Below the pieces are notes generated by a model. That model searched no databases, was not told the DNA's origin, and saw only the letters and a list, made by a program, of their open reading frames with translations. Made by a program: the position numbers and the translations under genes. From JANSWY01 sp965243755 (GTDB lineage Bacteria; Bacteroidota; Bacteroidia; Cytophagales; Cyclobacteriaceae): a stretch of 64,000 bases of DNA. The stretch spans positions 930,001-994,000 of the forward strand of contig CBDEVW010000006.1 in NCBI GenBank assembly GCA_965243755.1, written 5' to 3'. Positions 43,442 to 53,093 of this stretch are shown here, piece by piece (within the stretch, counting starts at the first letter, position 1; each line of letters opens with the position of its first letter).

Positions 43442-44251
43442 ATGGAATTAAGACATTTCTCACCTGCACAAACCCTCATGCTCCTTGCCCCACTGGGTGT
43501 TGCCGGGAGAAACCTGATGAAATACAGTTTCCTTGATTTGGTTTTTAACGGATATCTTAAGGTATATCGTGACTGGAGATTACCTCACCCCAGGAGTCAT
43601 AGAGAAAGACTGTATACCTTTGTTTCAAGAGGGGAGCGGTTTCATGATTATAGCCCCAATGATCATCAGGACCCTTTTATTGCCCCCTTTCTTCAGGATG
43701 ATCGAGAGTATCAGGTGCGCACTTTAATTCAAAAGATATACGGAGAATGCGGTAGGGGTCCAGGCTTTAAAAGAGCGTTTGTTTACAAAGAGCTGCAACA
43801 AGCTGGTTATTTCAAAACCTCTTCAGGGCTCAAATACCTGAACTTTTTTGTGCTGAGCAAAACAGGTATTAAAGTTAGAAAGCAACTGAAAGCGATTCTG
43901 GATGATGCAAATGCTAATTTATCCCGCACAGTTTACAACAATCCCGAAGAGGCCAAAAAAATATTGTCCAGGCTGGGATCAAATGTTTTGCTACTGGAAA
44001 ATTTCAACGATGAATTGGTTGGGAAACTAAAGCCGATCTTCGAGGAGTTGGGAAATTTAACCGCAGGTCCGAAAATTGATTATTTGGACAGAACAGACCA
44101 GTTTGAATTGCTACTTTATGCATTCCTTGATAACCTTGATCACTTTAACTCATCTTTCGAATCGTTTGATACTGCGTTCGATTTTAGTGATGGTGGCTTT
44201 GGTAGTTATGATGCCGGAGATTTTGGTGGGGATAGTTTTGGTGATATCTAA
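43442..44251 (+). CDS. hypothetical protein with Gly/Asp/Phe-rich C-terminus
   Basis: 269 residues from the ATG at 43442; a TTG at 43421 is possible. The N-terminal two thirds are helical with winged-helix-like features (LMLLAPLGVAGRNLMKYSFLDLVFNGYLKV). The C-terminal 35 residues are a low-complexity F-S-D-G-G-F-G-S tail. The tail recalls TIGR04222-type proteins, but the membrane part of that family is absent. It follows the frameshifted gene and may belong with it. Function unknown. Confidence 0.7.
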   Translation: MELRHFSPAQTLMLLAPLGVAGRNLMKYSFLDLVFNGYLKVYRDWRLPHPRSHRERLYTFVSRGERFHDYSPNDHQDPFIAPFLQDDREYQVRTLIQKIYGECGRGPGFKRAFVYKELQQAGYFKTSSGLKYLNFFVLSKTGIKVRKQLKAILDDANANLSRTVYNNPEEAKKILSRLGSNVLLLENFNDELVGKLKPIFEELGNLTAGPKIDYLDRTDQFELLLYAFLDNLDHFNSSFESFDTAFDFSDGGFGSYDAGDFGGDSFGDI

Positions 44252-44318
44252 TCAGCGAAAATGCCAACGTTCAACAACTCGTAATCAAATCATTCTCCAA
44301 TGGGCACCAGCCCCTCTA

Positions 44319-44349
44319 TTGCAATCAAGCCAAACAACTGATAATTTTG
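44319..44349 (+). promoter_or_regulatory. Bacteroidota-type promoter candidate
   Basis: TTG at 44319-44321 and TAATTTTG (TAnnTTTG) at 44342-44349, spaced by 20 bases, lie 33 bases before the ATG of the beta-barrel gene. Confidence 0.55.
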
Positions 44350-44382
44350 CAGCTTACAATTAGCATAACCCACAAATTATCT

Positions 44383-44955
44383 ATGAGCACCGTATTAATA
44401 AGGCCGTTTGTTCTGATTGTTCTGATGCTTGCAGCCAGTACTATTCTGGCCCAGGAAACCACTTTGAAAAATAACTACATTGGGGTGTTGCCTTCCTTCC
44501 TTTTTGAACCTTATGATACCATTGATGCACTGGAAACAAACTTTATTCCTTTAGTATACGAATTGCGTGTTGGTGAGCGCAACGGTATCGGTTTACAGCT
44601 CCGAACAATTGCCAATTATCGGTTTTACAAGGAAGCACCAGGATTTAGTCAGATTGGGGCCACCATGATTGTTAACAAGTATTTGCAGAACCTCTTCGAA
44701 GATGGATTTTGGCTCAAACCATATGTTGGAGGTTACTACACCTATACTTATAACAGACTCGATAAAATCAAGACCATGACGCTGGGTATTCAGCCGGGAG
44801 TCTATACCGAGATTTCTCAAAACATGACCATTTCACTGGAATTACAACCGGGAATCAATTATTATCCTGATTCATACTCCCAGGAGTTTGTGGAAACCGA
44901 AAGTGGTTTTAAATCCCATTTCGGAGTTATATTCCACATTGGTTATAATTTCTAA
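44383..44955 (+). CDS. small outer-membrane beta-barrel-like protein
   Basis: 190 residues from the ATG at 44383; an ATG or TTG further up lacks a signal sequence. The signal peptide is cleaved near ILAQ. The mature chain alternates hydrophobic and polar residues in strands with many Tyr (WLKPYVGGYYTYTYNRL; GVIFHIGYNF at the end, with a C-terminal Phe typical of outer-membrane barrels). It probably has eight strands. A promoter candidate is seen upstream. Function unknown. Confidence 0.75.
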   Translation: MSTVLIRPFVLIVLMLAASTILAQETTLKNNYIGVLPSFLFEPYDTIDALETNFIPLVYELRVGERNGIGLQLRTIANYRFYKEAPGFSQIGATMIVNKYLQNLFEDGFWLKPYVGGYYTYTYNRLDKIKTMTLGIQPGVYTEISQNMTISLELQPGINYYPDSYSQEFVETESGFKSHFGVIFHIGYNF

Positions 44956-44990
44956 CCGCGATTTATAATGCAACAATTACACTCCCGTAA

Positions 44991-45866
44991 ATGAAAAAAG
45001 TTGTCATAACTGGCAGCAGTGGCCGCATTGGTCGTGCCCTTCATTGGAGACTTTGTAGAGACTATCAGGTGATTGGGGTGGATGTATCCCCATCTTCAGC
45101 CACCTCACAGATCAAAGACATCAGGGACTATGAAAGTTTGTTGCAACTCTTTGAAGGAGTGGATACAGTATTTCATGCAGCTGCTTACCATGCACCTCAT
45201 GTGGGTCTGATTACTGAGAACGAGTTTAGAACAGTCAATGTAGATGCGACAGAGAAAATCTGTAAGGCTGCTATTGAATGTGGCGTGAGTCAAATAATAT
45301 TTACCAGCACTACTGCACTTTATGGAAATGCCAACATGGGTGTGGGACAAGCCGTGTGGGTTAATGAGCAAACAACACCACAGCCCAGAACGATCTATCA
45401 CCAAACAAAACTTGATGCTGAGCATATTTTGCAATCTTACGCCAGTTCGAAATTGATAGTACGCGTACTCAGGATGTCGCGGTGCTTCCCTGAACCCGCA
45501 CCAGTAATGGCAATATACAGGCTACACAGGGGAGTGGATTACCGGGATGTTGCAGAGGCTCACCTATTGGCGGGATTGGTGGAGCATAAAAAACCATTCG
45601 ACATTTTCGTGGTTTCCGGGAAAACGCCATTCGGGAAGTCCGATCGCAACAGACTATATGAAAACCCTGAAAGTGTAATACGAGAGAAGTGCCCCCGGCT
45701 TGCCAGGATATTTGACGAAAGGAACTGGCAATTTCCAAAGGTCATCGATAGGGTATACGACTCCTCCTATTGCGAATCATCACTCGGCTGGCAACAAAAA
45801 TATGATTCCCTGGAGATCATTGACCAACTGGATCGGAATGACTTTGAGGTGCTTCCACCTGTATAG
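44991..45866 (+). CDS. NAD-dependent epimerase/dehydratase family protein (extended SDR)
   Basis: 291 residues. The Rossmann motif TGSSGRIGRAL, a DI.D stretch, HAAAYHAPHV and the catalytic YHQTK (after FTSTTALYG) define an extended SDR. The C-terminal part binds the substrate but gives no specific clue; NDP-sugar epimerases and reductases are the closest types. It follows the barrel gene by 35 bases. Confidence 0.85.
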   Translation: MKKVVITGSSGRIGRALHWRLCRDYQVIGVDVSPSSATSQIKDIRDYESLLQLFEGVDTVFHAAAYHAPHVGLITENEFRTVNVDATEKICKAAIECGVSQIIFTSTTALYGNANMGVGQAVWVNEQTTPQPRTIYHQTKLDAEHILQSYASSKLIVRVLRMSRCFPEPAPVMAIYRLHRGVDYRDVAEAHLLAGLVEHKKPFDIFVVSGKTPFGKSDRNRLYENPESVIREKCPRLARIFDERNWQFPKVIDRVYDSSYCESSLGWQQKYDSLEIIDQLDRNDFEVLPPV

Positions 45867-45892
45867 TTTAAGAAGTCACATCAAAGATTGAC

Positions 45893-46093
45893 TCAATTCA
45901 GCCCACCAATCAGAACGATCATCTTACCAATTACCTTGGTCAACTCGCCAATTTTGTCTGGAGTTTGATCCTTTGGCTGTCGATCTTGGATCAAAAAAAT
46001 CCATGAAATGTTCATAAAGGAAGTGATATAACAACCGAGTATGAATATAAGAGGTGCAATTGTCAACATTTGGTTCAAAACGTTCCAGAACAT
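45893..46093 (-). CDS. possible small membrane protein, 66 residues
   Basis: From an ATG at 46093 the frame encodes one strong membrane segment (about 8-32) followed by a charged segment (QDRQPKDQTPDKIGELTKVIGKMI). The amino-acid pattern looks real, but there is no homologue I recognise. It lies on the opposite strand between the SDR and RCC1 genes. Confidence 0.45.
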   Translation of the reverse strand: MFWNVLNQMLTIAPLIFILGCYITSFMNISWIFLIQDRQPKDQTPDKIGELTKVIGKMIVLIGGLN

Positions 46094-46127
46094 TCCATGT
46101 GACCATTGAAAATCTAATTGTATACAC

Positions 46128-48716
46128 ATGAAAAAGATCACTTTACTTATTACAGCTATTTGCCTGGTCTGTACCCTATATGGTCATGACCGGGAACGAA
46201 ACACAAGCACAAACCCAGCAAGATCAGAAGTTTTATTGTCTGGGGGTCATGAGCATAGCATATTCATCCAGGATGGAGAGGTGTTGTGTGTTGGGAACAA
46301 CAATCGCGGGCAATTGGGTAATGGTGTGCTGGGAGGCATGACATTTACGCCAGCAAAAGTGGGAGGGCTGACAGACGTGATTGCAGTCTCTGCGGGTAAT
46401 TTTCATAGCCTCGTGCTGAGAGCCGACGGTACTGTCTGGGCCTGGGGTGATAACAGCACGGGTCAATTGGGTGTCTCACCAGGTACAATGGCACGATCCT
46501 TAGTGCCATTCCAGGTCCCGGGAGTCAGTGATATTATTGGCATTGCTGCTGGTGGCAATCACAACCTGGCGCTGAAAAGTGATGGAACTGTAATCTCCTG
46601 GGGAGGAAATATCAGTGGACAGTGTGGCCAGGGCACAGGAAGTACACCCTTTGAGCTTCCGGCAGCTGTGGTGAATAGTGGTGGAATTAGTCCGTTGGAA
46701 GGGGTGACTTTGGTAACGGCCGGAGCTGAGCACAGTCTGGCCATATTAGATGGAAAAGTCAATGCCTGGGGGGATAACACTGGTAGTCAGATCGGTTTAC
46801 CAACCAGCACAACATTCTCTGATATACCAGTTGTAATTCAGGATTTTGCCGGAGCGGACCTGGAAAAAATCATCTCCATATCTGCCGGAAATGTGCACAG
46901 TGTGGCACTGGACGTCAATGGTAATTTATGGACTTGGGGGAATGGGTTCAATGGTCAATTGGGAATCGGTCCTATTTCGAAATCTGTACCGTCTACCTTC
47001 ATTATACCGCAGGCACAGATGGTTACTAACCGGGTAAGAACAATTACTGCAGGGAGCAGGCATACACTGTATGTAGATGCAGCAGGTGACTTATGGGGTT
47101 TTGGAGCCAACGACAGGGGGCAGCTCAGCAGTTCTGCACCTGAGGAGTTTTCGCCGGTGCTATTGGGTATAAACATGGCTGTTGGTCTGGCTGCTGGCAA
47201 CAACTTCTCACTCATGCTGGAATCTGATGGAGACCTTACTGGTAGCGGAGCAGGAACAAAAGGACAAATTGGGCTTGCATTTGCTGACCGGATTTTGTTC
47301 AATAAATTTGATGTGATCAGTGGAAAGATAGCCGTGCTTGCCACACACAGTAATTCCTACATGCTAAAAGCAGACGGTACACTCTGGGTTACCGGGGAAC
47401 ACACAGGATTGGGAACCGGTTCTACATCTGACATTACCACGGAAATTCAAAATACGTTATTAACTGACATCATCGCAATCGCGGGTACTGATGAAGCTGC
47501 ATTTGCATTGGACGTCTTTGGAAGTGTATTTGCCTGGGGCGACAATTCATTTGGAGAGTGTGGTGTCGGTACGATGGGAAGTGTGTCTGTGCACCTTACG
47601 CCCGTTAAGCTGTCACTATTTGATATTGTACATATTGAGGGAGCAGTTCAGGGAGGATTTTCAGGTAGTGGTGATCACGTCAATGCCATTGATGTGAATG
47701 GTAACCTTTTTGCCTGGGGAGCCAACGATCAATTCAAACTTGGAGATGGAACCACAACTACCCGGGACCTTCCGGTGGGTATTGCTACAGTCGGGGATGT
47801 GTTTACTACGGCATTACACGCCTACAACACTTTTGTTTTGTTTGCTGACAATACTGTCGAAGTTTGGGGTAAAAAATCTACAAGTGGTAGTACCTCAGGT
47901 TCTTATCCGGTAGTCTCTCCCTTTCCTATTGATGGTAGTGGAACTGACAGATACAAAGAGATCAGCGCTTCCAGGAGAGTTGGGATGGGGTTAAAAACTG
48001 ATGGCACAATTAAAATGTGGGGAGGAAAAGTGAACAATGCTCCGAATTTATTCTCAACAACGGCATCTACCAGCGCTGATTACTCTGGTAGCCCTGTGAT
48101 TGTATTTGAGTCTCCTTCATCAACGGTACCACTGGGTAGTATCAAGGCAATTGATTTAGGCGATGAGTTTGTCAGTGTGGTGAAAGCAGATGGCATGTGT
48201 TGGTTGTGGGGAAGAAATAGTTTTGGAAGCTTAGGAAGACGTACTTTCACCTCCGAAGAAACTACCCCGGCAATTGATAGCCTGCAAATTGTTAACCCTA
48301 ATATTTTGTTCAAATCGGTCAACAGTGAACACCAGGTTTTGGCCAACCAGTCCAATGAGTTCATCTACACTTGGGGTAGGGGTGGCTTCCTGGGAGATGG
48401 CAGTACAAGCTCTAATGCTGAAGCCACCAGCAACATGCGCCCCGATATGTCGGAAGAAGATGTACATGAAAATGCAGACAGTTTTTCGGTGTACCCTAAT
48501 CCGTTTTCAGACATTGTATACATCAAATTACAGGAACAAACAGGCAATGAACCAATTATGATCGAACTTTATGGTACCAATGGTGCGATCGTATTCACTG
48601 AAAGTATCATGCCACAAGCATCCGTAGTAAAACTGGATCTAAGTCAACTGGATCAGGGGCTATACCTGTATCGAATAAAAGGAATGAGAAGAAGCGGTAG
48701 ATTGTTGAAGCGATAA
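46128..48716 (+). CDS. type IX-secreted RCC1-repeat protein
   Basis: 862 residues. Signal peptide (about 1-20), then about twelve RCC1/ATS1-type repeats. The best are SAGNFHSLVLRADGTVWAWGDN, AAGGNHNLALKSDGTVISWG and SAGNVHSVALDVNGNLWTWG. Seven such repeats make one propeller, so nearly two propellers are likely. The end (VYPNPFSD...LDQGLYLYRIKG...LLKR) is a type IX sorting domain, so it is exported and attached to or released from the surface. The leader before the ATG matches the one at 7941-7966. It is closed by a strong terminator. Confidence 0.88.
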   Translation: MKKITLLITAICLVCTLYGHDRERNTSTNPARSEVLLSGGHEHSIFIQDGEVLCVGNNNRGQLGNGVLGGMTFTPAKVGGLTDVIAVSAGNFHSLVLRADGTVWAWGDNSTGQLGVSPGTMARSLVPFQVPGVSDIIGIAAGGNHNLALKSDGTVISWGGNISGQCGQGTGSTPFELPAAVVNSGGISPLEGVTLVTAGAEHSLAILDGKVNAWGDNTGSQIGLPTSTTFSDIPVVIQDFAGADLEKIISISAGNVHSVALDVNGNLWTWGNGFNGQLGIGPISKSVPSTFIIPQAQMVTNRVRTITAGSRHTLYVDAAGDLWGFGANDRGQLSSSAPEEFSPVLLGINMAVGLAAGNNFSLMLESDGDLTGSGAGTKGQIGLAFADRILFNKFDVISGKIAVLATHSNSYMLKADGTLWVTGEHTGLGTGSTSDITTEIQNTLLTDIIAIAGTDEAAFALDVFGSVFAWGDNSFGECGVGTMGSVSVHLTPVKLSLFDIVHIEGAVQGGFSGSGDHVNAIDVNGNLFAWGANDQFKLGDGTTTTRDLPVGIATVGDVFTTALHAYNTFVLFADNTVEVWGKKSTSGSTSGSYPVVSPFPIDGSGTDRYKEISASRRVGMGLKTDGTIKMWGGKVNNAPNLFSTTASTSADYSGSPVIVFESPSSTVPLGSIKAIDLGDEFVSVVKADGMCWLWGRNSFGSLGRRTFTSEETTPAIDSLQIVNPNILFKSVNSEHQVLANQSNEFIYTWGRGGFLGDGSTSSNAEATSNMRPDMSEEDVHENADSFSVYPNPFSDIVYIKLQEQTGNEPIMIELYGTNGAIVFTESIMPQASVVKLDLSQLDQGLYLYRIKGMRRSGRLLKR

Positions 48717-48725
48717 TTGGATTTT

Positions 48726-48753
48726 GCAGCGGTCGGAGGGCCGCTGCTTTTTT
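48726..48753 (+). terminator. rho-independent terminator
   Basis: GCAGCGG pairs with CCGCTGC around TCGGAGGG and is followed by six T, ten bases after the RCC1 gene stop. Confidence 0.88.
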
Positions 48754-48841
48754 CTGATTTGGTGATGACCAATGAAATTACATTGAAATAGAGGCAACCC
48801 CATATTCCATATCCCGTTAAGCTCAGATCAAAGGGAATGGA

Positions 48842-49618
48842 TTGGAATTAAAACACAACAATTTTTTAGGGACAACAAATGAGAAATTCCATCTGGATGA
48901 TTGTGCCGTCTCTGTAGTTCAATACACCAAACCGGTATCTGAGGATTGGCATTGTCATGAAGACATTCACTTATCATTAATCCTTCAGGGAGGGAACCAG
49001 GAATCCCGTAAACACAAAGACCTTCAGGTGACATCAGGCAAGATCATGGCCTATGATCAGGGGGAAGTGCATCGAAACAGGTTTACCGCCCATCCCTCTA
49101 AAAACCTCAACCTGGAATTTAAAAGCGAGTTCTTCCAGAAAAATGACCTGGCTTTTGAGCACCTGAATCTGTCTGGACCTAAAATGGTTGAGACCTACCT
49201 GGATCTGATTCAGGTTTATAATGAGTTGAGAATTAATGATATATATTCTGCCGATTCCATCCAATCAGCTTTGATTCGTTTATTCGCCAGGGAGGAAGTA
49301 TCAACAAAACCCATTTGGCTGGATCATGTAAGGGAAATGATAGAGGATCGATGGAATGAATTCATTGCATTGGACGAACTGGCAGCTGAGTTCAACGTTC
49401 ACCCGGTGACCATTTCGAAGTACTTCAAAAAATACTATCAGGTTTCTTTAGGAGATTACATGCGGAAGGTGAAAATCAAGAACGCCATTCATCTGTTGCA
49501 CCATACAAATCTTTCGCTCACAGAAATCGCTTTCACCTGCGGCTTTTCAGACCAGAGCCACATGACCAGGATGTTCAAACTGTATGTGGCAATCACTCCT
49601 AAATACATGAGAAACTAA
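48842..49618 (+). CDS. AraC-family transcriptional regulator
   Basis: 258 residues with a TTG start at 48842, as no in-frame ATG lies near; an ATG at 48837 is out of frame. The N-terminal cupin-like sensing domain (WHCHEDIHLSLILQGG...YDQGEVHRNRF) is followed by two helix-turn-helix units (LDELAAEFNVHPVTISKYFKKYYQ.SLGDYMR and LSLTEIAFTCGFSDQSHMTRMFK). The ligand and targets are unknown. It is encoded just before a CPBP protease gene in the same direction. Confidence 0.88.
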   Translation: MELKHNNFLGTTNEKFHLDDCAVSVVQYTKPVSEDWHCHEDIHLSLILQGGNQESRKHKDLQVTSGKIMAYDQGEVHRNRFTAHPSKNLNLEFKSEFFQKNDLAFEHLNLSGPKMVETYLDLIQVYNELRINDIYSADSIQSALIRLFAREEVSTKPIWLDHVREMIEDRWNEFIALDELAAEFNVHPVTISKYFKKYYQVSLGDYMRKVKIKNAIHLLHHTNLSLTEIAFTCGFSDQSHMTRMFKLYVAITPKYMRN

Positions 49619-49713
49619 ACTTTTTTTTACCCGGCTAATTTCATTCTATTTTTAAAGGCATGTCACGTCTATCATTGTGATTGTATTAACAACGGTCATA
49701 AAACTCAATAAAC

Positions 49714-50682
49714 ATGCGTAAGATTATCTTTAATTCCCTGGGCAAAGTGCGTCCGATTTGGCGATTATTAATATTTGTTTTCATCACCTTTCTCATCAAT
49801 ATCCCACTACAGGTGGTGCTGCAGAAGCTAATGGATCCGGGACTATTAAGAGGGGGTGTTTCTGCCACCATTTATTTTGTTTCAGTACTGGCAAGTTTAT
49901 ATATCCAGATCAGGTATTTCGACCGGTCTTCTTTTGGGAAATACGGCTTGTTACTGAATAAGCGATGGCTCACTGAATTTTGGTTTGGGATGGTCATTAC
50001 GACAGTTCAGATTTCATTATTTTTTGGAGTGATGTATTTCACTGATAACCTGGAGATAACTGGTTTTTTCAAAAACAATGCTTCAGACTATTCATTTGAT
50101 TACACCTTCTGGCAGGGATTTTTTGCGGAGCTGTATGGTTTGATCGTAGGAAGCAGTGTAGAAGAGATATTTTTTAGAGGGTTCCTGTTTTTTATAGTAT
50201 TTGAAGCATTGCGAAATGTAAAGAAAGATCCTACAAAGAGAGCAGTGATCATTTTGGTACTGATTGCCCCCTTTTTCGGGTTGGCACACATGGGAAATGA
50301 AGGAGCGACTACCATATCTACCATCAACCTGGCAATTGACGCCATGATGATGTGCGTACCTTTTGTGATCACAGGACGATTAGGGATGTCGATCGGGATG
50401 CATTTCGCATGGAACCTGTGTGAGGGAGCCATTTTTGGATTTGCGATCAGCGGCAACATCCCCAAAGTGTCACTGCTCAACATAACCACAGCGGATAATC
50501 TGCTGACTGGAGGTGTCTTCGGACCGGAGGGAAGCGTAATATTTTTGTTACTTGACGTTGTAGCGATAGCAATGATTTTGTACTGGAAGAAATTAAAAAA
50601 GTACACCAAATTGGTCCACCCTCAAATCATTGCTTGGGATACTGGTAAAAGAGGAGAAAATAGGTCAACAATTCCGGCATAA
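49714..50682 (+). CDS. CPBP-family intramembrane metalloprotease
   Basis: 322 residues with about eight membrane segments. The CPBP/Abi signature is present: EEIFFRGFLFF, FGLAHMGNE and HFAWNLCEG, giving the two Glu, Arg and two His expected for the active site. Family members act on prenylated or other membrane proteins or in bacteriocin immunity; the substrate is unknown. Confidence 0.87.
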   Translation: MRKIIFNSLGKVRPIWRLLIFVFITFLINIPLQVVLQKLMDPGLLRGGVSATIYFVSVLASLYIQIRYFDRSSFGKYGLLLNKRWLTEFWFGMVITTVQISLFFGVMYFTDNLEITGFFKNNASDYSFDYTFWQGFFAELYGLIVGSSVEEIFFRGFLFFIVFEALRNVKKDPTKRAVIILVLIAPFFGLAHMGNEGATTISTINLAIDAMMMCVPFVITGRLGMSIGMHFAWNLCEGAIFGFAISGNIPKVSLLNITTADNLLTGGVFGPEGSVIFLLLDVVAIAMILYWKKLKKYTKLVHPQIIAWDTGKRGENRSTIPA

Positions 50683-50814
50683 GAAACGGTGCGAAATTCA
50701 ATATTCTAAAACTAAAAGCCTGGCTTCATCAAAAGCGTATGATGTAAGAGAATGGTTTATCAGTTGTCACATGACAAAGGGGTAGGCATATGAAATGAAG
50801 AGGCCCAATTAAAA

Positions 50815-50870
50815 TTCTAAATTCAATTATTCTAAATCCAAGATTCAAGATTCTAAATCCAAGATTCATT
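50815..50870 (+). repeat. AAGATTCTAAATCC simple repeat, left part
   Basis: Repeats of (T)CTAAATCCAAGATTCAAG. The same repeat continues at 51229-51290, so the 358-base element at 50871 interrupts it. Confidence 0.75.
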
Positions 50871-51228
50871 GGTGTCCGGAATAAATCTCAGAACGAATAA
50901 TTTTAGCTGAATACATGCAGTAGACACTCTTTTTGGTAAATTTCTAAAATGAAGGTAGTATTACAAGTAATTTCCATTTTCTTGTAGAATCACACCTTCC
51001 ACCGCTTTTGCCGCGGAGGCACTTACTTTTTGAAAGACCAAAAACTAAGGAAAAAGTCTTTGGGAAATTATTAGCACACGGCCCCCCAATGCCCCTTTTC
51101 GCGCAAACCCAGCCCAATCCTGCAACACGGCCATCATCGCACAAGCCGCCCGCCATTTCCCATCCTCCCCAATTAAGAATCACATTTGTCCAAAATAATC
51201 ATACTTGAGTTAATTTTTTCCGGACACC
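50871..51228. mobile_element. MITE-like element with 11-base inverted ends
   Basis: GGTGTCCGGAA at 50871 is the exact inverse of TTCCGGACACC ending at 51228. The inside has a G/C-rich central part (GCGGAGGCACTTACTTTTTGAAAGACC...), a sequence type I have seen repeated in intergenic regions of Bacteroidota. No transposase is encoded. It is set inside a simple repeat whose two halves flank it. No target-site duplication is clear. Confidence 0.7.
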
Positions 51229-51290
51229 AGAGATCCAAGATTCAAGATTCTAAATCCAAGATTCAAGATCCTAAATTCTATATCCTAAAC
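51229..51290 (+). repeat. AAGATTCTAAATCC simple repeat, right part
   Basis: Continuation of the repeat at 50815-50870 on the other side of the MITE-like element. Confidence 0.75.
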
Positions 51291-51309
51291 CCATTTATTA
51301 ATTCCTCCA

Positions 51310-51317
51310 TATATTTG
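51310..51317 (+). promoter_or_regulatory. candidate -7 box (TATATTTG)
   Basis: TATATTTG matches TAnnTTTG 30 bases before the DUF819 ATG. No TTG at the usual distance is seen. Confidence 0.4.
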
Positions 51318-51347
51318 GGCGCTTAATGAACATAAAACCCTGAACCT

Positions 51348-52604
51348 ATGCCTGAAGTGACCAATGAAGCACTCATCACCAATGATGCCATCATATTTGG
51401 CATTCTGATGCTGATGCTGGCCATAATATTCAAGACATCCATATTGAATACACCATTCTGGAAGAAGTTTTACAGTGTCGTTCCAATCATTTTATTGTGT
51501 TATTTTTTGCCTTCATTGCTCAACACATTCGGGTTGGTAGATCCTGATCAATCCAGGGTGTACTTTGTGGCGTCCCGTTATTTGTTGCCAGCATGTCTTG
51601 TGCTACTCACCATCAGTATTGATTTGAAGGAGATTGTAAAGTTGGGACCAAAAGCACTGATCATGTTCTTTACGGCAACCATTAGCATTGTGATCGGTGG
51701 ACCTATTGCCATCATACTTGCGTCGTGGATTAACCCAGCATGGGTGGGAGGTATTGGTCCTGAGGCGGTTTGGCGTGGCATGAGCACCATTGCAGGAAGC
51801 TGGATTGGTGGTGGTGCCAATCAGGCAGCCATGTTTGAGGTCTTTGCACCCAGTGGTGACCTGTATTCTACCAGTATCGCCGTTGATATATTGGTAGGCG
51901 AGTTGTGGCTTGCAGCATTGTTGATAGGAATAGGCAGACATGCACAAATTGATCGGTTCTTTAAGGCCGACAGTTCAGCGATTGAAGCACTGAAGAAGAA
52001 AATGGAGGATTACAGTCTCAGCATCGCCAAAATACCTACTACCGCTGATTTGATGATTATCCTTGGTGTGGCATTTGGCATTACCGGATTTGCTCACCTC
52101 ATTGCAGACGCAGTAGCTCCTGCTATTGGAGAACATTATCCGGAGTTAAAGAAACTAAGCCTGCACAAGGAATTTTTCTGGTTGATTGTAACTGCCACTA
52201 CACTAGGCATACTGGCATCACTCACCAAGTTGCGTGAAATGGAAGGGGCGGGGGCCTCCAAAATCGGTTCGGTATTCATTTTTATTTTGGTAGCTTCTAT
52301 AGGAATGAAAATGGATGTGTTGGCCATTATGGAAAATCCCGGATATTTCGCGGTGGGCTTAATGTGGATCTCAGTGCATGTCATTTTCTTGATCGTGATG
52401 GCAAAGATCATACGAGCACCTTATTTCTTCCTGGCAGTTGGAAGTCAGGCAAATATTGGAGGAGCAGCATCAGCACCTGTTGTAGCAGCAGCATTCCATC
52501 CCAGCCTGGCACCTGTTGGGGTTTTGTTGGCAGTGTTAGGCTATGCATTGGGTACTTATGGGGCTTATATATGTGGTATTTTAATGGAGATAGCTTCTCC
52601 TTAG
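51348..52604 (+). CDS. DUF819 family membrane protein
   Basis: 418 residues with about eleven hydrophobic segments. The family features are present: GLVDPD near residue 63, GSWIGGGANQAAMFE around 155 and VGSQANIGGAASAPVVAAAF near 365, which are paired glycine-rich half-segments like those of transporter inverted repeats. DUF819 (YjcL-like) proteins are predicted transporters with unknown substrate. It lies just right of the simple-repeat/MITE region. Confidence 0.87.
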   Translation: MPEVTNEALITNDAIIFGILMLMLAIIFKTSILNTPFWKKFYSVVPIILLCYFLPSLLNTFGLVDPDQSRVYFVASRYLLPACLVLLTISIDLKEIVKLGPKALIMFFTATISIVIGGPIAIILASWINPAWVGGIGPEAVWRGMSTIAGSWIGGGANQAAMFEVFAPSGDLYSTSIAVDILVGELWLAALLIGIGRHAQIDRFFKADSSAIEALKKKMEDYSLSIAKIPTTADLMIILGVAFGITGFAHLIADAVAPAIGEHYPELKKLSLHKEFFWLIVTATTLGILASLTKLREMEGAGASKIGSVFIFILVASIGMKMDVLAIMENPGYFAVGLMWISVHVIFLIVMAKIIRAPYFFLAVGSQANIGGAASAPVVAAAFHPSLAPVGVLLAVLGYALGTYGAYICGILMEIASP

Positions 52605-52676
52605 GATAGTTGCATCAGTGGATGGTATTATCCGTCCTGGGCTGAATGAAATATTATTCGAATAAAAAAAGCAATT

Positions 52677-53093
52677 ATGGACCGTAAGGTGTCTGAGATC
52701 ACTGCCGAACAAACACTCAAAATAAGGCACCATGTGATGTGGCCGGATAAACCATTAGAATATGTGCAATTACCTAATGACGATCAGGGTAGGCATTTTG
52801 GGTTGTTTGTTGAAGAGCGCCTCGTTTCTGTGATTTCACTTTTTGTAGAGGGAACAGATGCACAGTTTAGAAAATTTGCCACCCTGGTGGATTGTCAGGG
52901 AAAAGGATATGGTTCCTTCCTGCTGGATCAAATATTTACCCTTGCCAGGCAGTCTGGTATTCACAGAATATGGTGCAATGCCAGGGTTGAGAAAACTCAT
53001 TTCTATTCTAAATTTGGCATGAAAGAAACAGATCACCACTTTGAAAAAGGCGGTATTGCCTATGTGGTGATGGAAATGTTGATGGCAGAATAA
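52677..53093 (+). CDS. GNAT-family N-acetyltransferase
   Basis: 138 residues. The acetyl-CoA loop V.CQGKGYGSFLLDQI (Q/R-x-x-G-x-G/A) and the C-terminal NARVEKTHFYSKFGM match the GNAT fold. The N-terminal part (IRHHVMWPDKPLEYV) is like the ElaA/YbfG group. The substrate is unknown. Confidence 0.85.
   Translation: MDRKVSEITAEQTLKIRHHVMWPDKPLEYVQLPNDDQGRHFGLFVEERLVSVISLFVEGTDAQFRKFATLVDCQGKGYGSFLLDQIFTLARQSGIHRIWCNARVEKTHFYSKFGMKETDHHFEKGGIAYVVMEMLMAE

Noticed and set aside
50944..51183. Minus-strand open frame of 79 residues
   Set aside because: It lies inside the MITE-like element in a G/C-rich non-coding core; the amino-acid composition is Gly/Cys/Arg-rich without family.
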